NCBI GenBank assembly: GCA_020137815.1
Contig: CM035350.1
Coordinates: 849,011 to 913,010, forward strand
DNA: 64,000 nucleotides
Reading direction: 5' to 3'
DNA from: Hormiphora californensis
Taxonomy: Eukaryota > Ctenophora > Tentaculata > Cydippida > Pleurobrachiidae
The position numbers and the translations under genes are program-made. This document shows, piece by piece, positions 59,521-64,000 of this stretch (its first letter is position 1; every line of letters starts with the position of its first letter). Under the pieces are notes generated by a model, which did not search any database, was not told the origin of the DNA, and worked only from the letters and a program-made list of their open reading frames with translations.

Positions 59521-59953
59521 AATTTGTTGACCCTCTCATGAGGACACGATTCGACGGGAAGTCAGGTATCAAATCAATCCATATCGAACCCGCTAACTAG
59601 CGAAATCATTTCCACATAGCACCACCGATTCGAAATAGGGTTAATACGGCGAAATTTACATTGAAATCCATACAATTTTCGTGAAATAATTGAAAAATTT
59701 TGCATGAAAAAGCCCGATTTCTGGGCATTTTGACCAAAAAATTCGGTGGTTCGGCCAAAATTTCCTACCGAACCGAACCGAACCGAACCGCCCAAAAACA
59801 CCGAATTTCCGAACCGAAACCGAACCGAACCGAATATTCGGTCGCTTCCTGCATCCCATCCCAAACTTGCTTGTTTCATCTTCTTTTAACACTCTAAATC
59901 CTCCAATACTACCAGAGCTGTGTGACTAACCCCGCTCCTGACCTCCATCCCAG

Positions 59954-62384
59954 ATGTCGTCCCTATTGGAGCCTGGTGAGGCATGTCCCCTGATACACAT
60001 GACCAACCTGAGGGTGTTTACCCCGACCTCGGACAGAATGGGACGGAACACTGGTATCATCTGTACCATCGGACCCGTCACTAGAGAGGTGAGAGTGCTT
60101 TATCTGGTAATGTGATAGATTACACTGCCAATCATTGCTTGTTACATTACCTCGTCAGCTTTCACTGTCATTTCACACCTCCTAACATGCTGCCCCCTTC
60201 CCTCCAGGTACCAGCACTAGTTGACCTCATCAACACCGGTATGAACATTGCCCGAATGAACTTCTCTCATGGCAGCCATGACTACCACGCCCAGACAATG
60301 GCCAATGTGCGGGAAGCTGAGAAACAGGCCCGTCCCTTTGGGAACAAGAGACCTGTTGCAATTGCCCTTGATACTAAGGGCCCTGAGATTAGGACAGGGA
60401 ACTTGAAGGGTGCGGGTGAGGGGTATAGTGAGGTGAAGTTGGAGGCAGGGAAACTAATCACTGTTAGCACCAACAAGGCTCACTATGCAGAGTGTTCTGC
60501 AGAGCTACTGTATGTGGATTACGCTAACATCGTCAACGTCATGGAGGTTAGTACTGATCACATAGTTTAGTAGCTTTCGCAGCTGGTAGGAAGATGTCCT
60601 AGCGATCTAGACACAGTTAAAAGCGCCCTACGAGCAGTCATGGAGAAGGGTTATTATAATGGGACACATTGCATGTTCAGAGTGTAGTTCTATTGACCAC
60701 CACCACTACCCCAGGTAGGGCAGCTGATCTTTGTGGATGATGGTCTAATGTCACTCCGAGTCAAAGAGAAGAAGGACGGGGAGACCATGATATGTGAGAT
60801 AATGAACGGAGGTGCCCTGGGATCTCACAAGGGTGTGAATCTCCCTGATTCCAAAGTTGATCTACCTGCACTCAGTGAGAGGGATATTGGGGATCTAAAG
60901 TTTGGTCTGACTCAGAACATCGAGATGATCTTTGCTTCTTTCATCAGGTTAGCAACCTATATATCATTAATTGCAATGTTTAATGTTCAGGCTGCCTGAT
61001 GACGTAATATTTTCAATTTTGTGATGACATGGCACAATAATATTTCTATAAATCCACTTTTCTCCCCAGGAAAGCAGCAGATATTGTAGCCATCAAGGAG
61101 GTGCTTGGAGAGGCTGCCTCCCGTATCAAGATTATCAGTAAAATAGAGAACAAGGAGGGTATTGTCAACATCGATGAGATCATCATGATATCAGATGGTA
61201 TCATGGTTGCTAGGGGTGATATGGGTATTGAGATACCTCCTGAGAAGGTGTTCCTCGCTCAGAAGATGATCATCTCCAAGTGCAACCTGGCTGGGAAACC
61301 TGTTATCTGTGCTACACAGATGTTAGAGAGCATGACTGTTAACCCTCGTCCAACCAGGGCAGAGGCCAGTGATGTCGCTAATGCAGTTCTTGATGGAGCT
61401 GATTGTGTGATGTTGTCTGGAGAAACTGCAAAGGGGAAATACCCACTAGAGTGAGTTACATTTCAATTGTCATACAGTGCAGGCTGCAGCCTCTTCGGCC
61501 CGGTTCGGAGGGGGTAGTCTTGTGAGACAACATAGCAAGTAAAAAGTAAACATTTCCAATGCTAAGAACGAGTCCTGTAACAACCCCATTTCCCCAGGGC
61601 TGTGAGTATCATGAACAGTATCTGTAGGGAGGCTGAGGTAGCGTGGTTTCACAGTCAATACTTCTATGATATCAGACGGTATGGCAACACTGGTCTTGGT
61701 GCTCTAAACCCCTCAACTGGACCCAACAAGGTTAGCTCAACTCTCCAGTGCATTGTACAATCAGGTTTTAACTCCCTCCCCCAGACTTCGAAATATCAGT
61801 ATTGCTAACCTCCCTCAGCCCTCTCTCCCCTTGCCTCAGTTGATCGCGGAGTCGACCTGTATTGCAGCGGTGGATGCCAGTTTCGCTATGAACTGTTCCT
61901 GTATTGTAGTCCTCTCAACTACAGGGGCAACTGCAGCCCTCATGTCCAGATACAGGCCCCTCGCCCCCATAATAGTGGTAACTAGGGATGAGAGGGTTGC
62001 TAGGCAGCTTCATCTCTTCAGGGGATGCTTCCCTCTCTACTACCCAGAACCAAAGAGCCCTGAGATCAGTTGGATGGAGGATGTAGATGCGAGGATCAAC
62101 ATGGCTGTCAAGGTAGGAGACATGTGTAATAGCTCTTATTATCCCATCCTACCCGTCATAAATTCTCCCTACATTATCATTGTTATTCCTTCTTAGCCAC
62201 TACCCCTCCCTAACACCCACTATTTCTCTCCCACCAGGCGGCTGGTAATATGGGAGCACTGGTAAAGGACTCCAAGATTGTCACGGTGACAGGGTGGAAG
62301 ACTGGTGCTGGCTCTACCAACACTGTCCGAACCCTAACTGTGGATGAAAAGGGAGAGATCGTCACCAAATACTACCAGAAATAG
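59954..62384 (+). CDS. PKM: pyruvate kinase
   Basis: Seven exons: 59954-60088, 60208-60546, 60715-60947, 61070-61450, 61598-61730, 61840-62112 and 62238-62384 (TAG), 546 residues. It converts phosphoenolpyruvate and ADP to pyruvate and ATP in the cytosol. Markers in order: [22 protein letters not shown] with the substrate Arg; [13 protein letters not shown] domain [15 protein letters not shown]-type [28 protein letters not shown] with the catalytic Lys; [49 protein letters not shown]; and the C-domain [12 protein letters not shown] and [12 protein letters not shown]. Nothing is missing. The start Met follows CCATCCCAG; it could be preceded by a non-coding exon. A second copy of exon 1 lies 3.6 kb upstream beyond a transposon. 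Confidence 0.95.
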
Positions 62385-62682
62385 ACACCCCCTGTCTGAA
62401 CCAGCCCGGACCCTTGTTTTGAAAGTAAAAACAGACTTGTAAACTGTTCATATTTTGATGCATTAGTATTTCCTACATACTGTAGAATGCATGACCTTTT
62501 TCCTGTTTATTAAGGAAGTCTAATATATTTATTTTTCGGCGATTTAGATTCTTATGAAATCCTTTGATTTTTTTTGTTGTACCATGTACATAATTTATTT
62601 GTTGTCCTGTGTTATAAAATGATATTGTTTCTTTCCTCTACCATCCCTCTAAATAACACCCCCACTCCCTCTCTCTAGCTCC

Positions 62683-63622
62683 ATGTCCAACACTAGAGAA
62701 ACAGAGTTCCTGAGACTACAAGAGGAGAGGTTAACAGCTCTAGAGAAGAAGAAGGCAGACAGAAAGGACGCCAACCACTCCTACGATCTGATAGTAGCAT
62801 TCCAGGAGAAGTTCAACACTCTAAAAGCAGCTATAGATGCAGATCTGGGCAGCTTGCCAGGACTTGGTAGTGATGTGGATAAGAGGGAGAGGTTGAGTGG
62901 GGTACAGGTCCAGGCTGGTGAGCTACAGACTCTACTAAATGAGTCGATGACCTTCCTTACTGCACACTGAGATAAGAAGGGGTCAGGATGGGGTCACATG
63001 CAGTACATGATGCTATAGCCAGGGCTCAACAAGAGTGTCTACCAAGAAGAAGTTTGCATTTGGAGGAGGCAAGAAGAAGAAGACCACTGCACCACCTCCA
63101 CCAGCCCCTGTAGTAGTGGCCGCTGTAGAGGGGGACAGGTTCGCTAAGTATAGTGGGGATGTAGTGGTAACTGATAGGACTAGTGAGACTCTACACATAT
63201 CACGTGACCAGACTACTGGTAAGGATGTATTGCTGAGGAACCTATCATCTTGTACAGTCCATATACCTGGTGTATTAGGTACACTACACTGTACCTAACT
63301 GCACTGACTGTACCTTTATTATTGGTGTTATTAGTGGGTCCCTGTTTCTAGAGAGATGTTCCAATTCTACATTCACTGTCACATGTCAACAGGCCCGTAT
63401 CCATACTACACATGACGCTACCTTCCATATCCATGTCACCAGCAAGGCTATAATAGAGGACTGTAAGGGGTTGAGGTTTGGAGAGAGAAAGGAAGGGAGG
63501 GTATGAGGGGTATCTAGAGGACTTGAAGTCGTCAGGTCTGGGGGACAATAACAACTGGAGTGATGTTGATGATTTTAATTGGCTGAACAAGGAACAATCA
63601 CCTAACTGGACTACAATTTGAT
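62683..63622 (+). pseudogene. TBCC: tubulin-specific chaperone C, coding frame broken
   Basis: No introns. The N-terminal three-helix tubulin-binding part starts MSNTRETEFLRLQEERLTAL and includes LLNESMTFLTAH (62683-62970, then a stop in this frame). KKKFAFGGGKK follows from about 63041, then RDQTTGKDVLLRNLSSCTVH. The beta-helix continues in another frame from about 63305: DCTFIIGVISGSLFLERC and CQQARIHTTHDATF, which keeps the GAP arginine of QQxRIH, then VTSKAIIEDC. The end, in a further frame, reads NNNWSDVDDFNWLNKEQSPN (stop about 63620-63622). At least three single-base breaks are needed (about 62967-62971, 63010-63040, 63285-63305), plus one near 63500. The residues kept on both sides argue for recent breakage or base-calling errors. 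Confidence 0.8.
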
Positions 63623-64000
63623 AGATCATGTGTTTTTGTATTTGTGTAACCGAGATTTGTACAGTGTGTCTTTGTATATCAACCCCCCTTTTTTCATTTA
63701 TGCAGTGTAAGGAATTATATGCCAGCGTGTATGATTTTACTTAATCAGGGGTTCCTACGGGGCAATGTATGCTTGCCACCTAGATAACGGGACAATTCTG
63801 CAACATTACCTTCACGACTAGCAGAGAATGTGTTGCGCGCTGGTGCAAGAGCGCAATTTCAACACGCCCATGGACGTACTGCGTGTACCGGTGGAGGTCT
63901 GCGGGTCCTTCCAGAACCACCTGTCACTTCTTGCATGTTGGTTTGTAACTCCCTTCCCTTTTAGCAATGTTAACAGTATGATATGGGTATTGGATCATGT
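63623..64000. other. end of window, no gene seen
   Basis: 3' flank of the TBCC-like sequence, with a TAG-rich, mixed-composition stretch to the window end. Confidence 0.5.

Larger units (their letters stand above)
56591..59851. mobile_element. hAT-like element with CCGAA repeats at both ends, containing later insertions
   Basis: Short TIRs CAGGAAACGACCGAA (56591) and complement of CAGGAAGCGACCGAA (ending 59851), flanked by CATCCCAC and CATCCCAT, an 8-bp target duplication with one mismatch. Arrays of ACCGAACCGAACCGAA stand at 56610-56715 and 59756-59842. The 8-bp duplication and CAGG start fit hAT. No transposase seen; the centre is occupied by a Penelope-like element. Confidence 0.75.

Overview
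This is eukaryotic, almost certainly invertebrate animal, DNA. Genes are split by short introns (mostly 60-400 bp) with GT..AG borders. The set includes animal-type proteins: a lysyl-hydroxylase-family protein, a bMERB-domain protein, XLF/NHEJ1 and tubulin cofactor C. There are no bacterial operons, CRISPR arrays or recognisable tRNA/rRNA genes. Long (GA)n/(CT)n tracts, G/C homopolymers, minisatellites and foldback transposons fill introns and intergenic space. A non-bilaterian such as a sponge is my guess, but the window does not prove it.

Layout. 0.1-4.2 kb (+): 3' part of a bMERB (MICAL-like/EHBP1-like) gene. 5.0-6.1 kb (-): calmodulin-like four-EF-hand gene. 6.7-7.4 kb: Harbinger-like MITE. 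10.5-14.0 kb (-): APMAP/strictosidine-synthase-like gene. 14.4-18.8 kb (-): LMBRD1-like lysosomal cobalamin transporter, about 541 aa, with an 872-bp palindromic element in its last intron. 19.5-30.6 kb (-): PLOD-family gene whose glycosyltransferase and dioxygenase active-site residues all look lost; its 7.3-kb intron holds three tandem-repeat arrays. 31.4-32.3 kb: palindromes and a foldback element.

32.46-41.17 kb is a nested transposon. The outer element has about 85-bp terminal inverted repeats and a 3-bp target duplication, and carries one gene (PHD finger, reverse transcriptase, zinc motif plus restriction-like nuclease) on the minus strand. That gene is split by a 3.9-kb LTR retrotransposon with apparently identical LTRs (4-bp TSD) and by a 1.3-kb foldback element (8-bp TSD). 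Both breaks preserve the reading frame in principle.

41.5-51.9 kb (+): coiled-coil exons followed, about 7 kb on, by a degenerate kinesin-14-like motor domain. A single-exon GPCR (46.9-48.2 kb) lies between them. The exon that starts the motor domain, with its splice acceptor, is amplified into a 21-copy array. 52.6-54.4 kb (+): EEF1D with a partial tandem duplication and frame breaks. 54.6-55.4 kb (+): NHEJ1/XLF, lacking its first exon here. 56.4-62.4 kb (+): pyruvate kinase, complete; its first coding exon is duplicated, and a hAT-like element holding a truncated Penelope-like element lies between the copies. 62.7-63.6 kb (+): tubulin cofactor C, broken into several frames.

The genes are unrelated in function. 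Points of most interest: the TIR-bounded reverse-transcriptase element, two apparent pseudo-enzymes (PLOD-like and kinesin-like), and minisatellites that have grown out of a splice acceptor/exon start and a stop codon. All homology calls are by eye from remembered families; no search was run.
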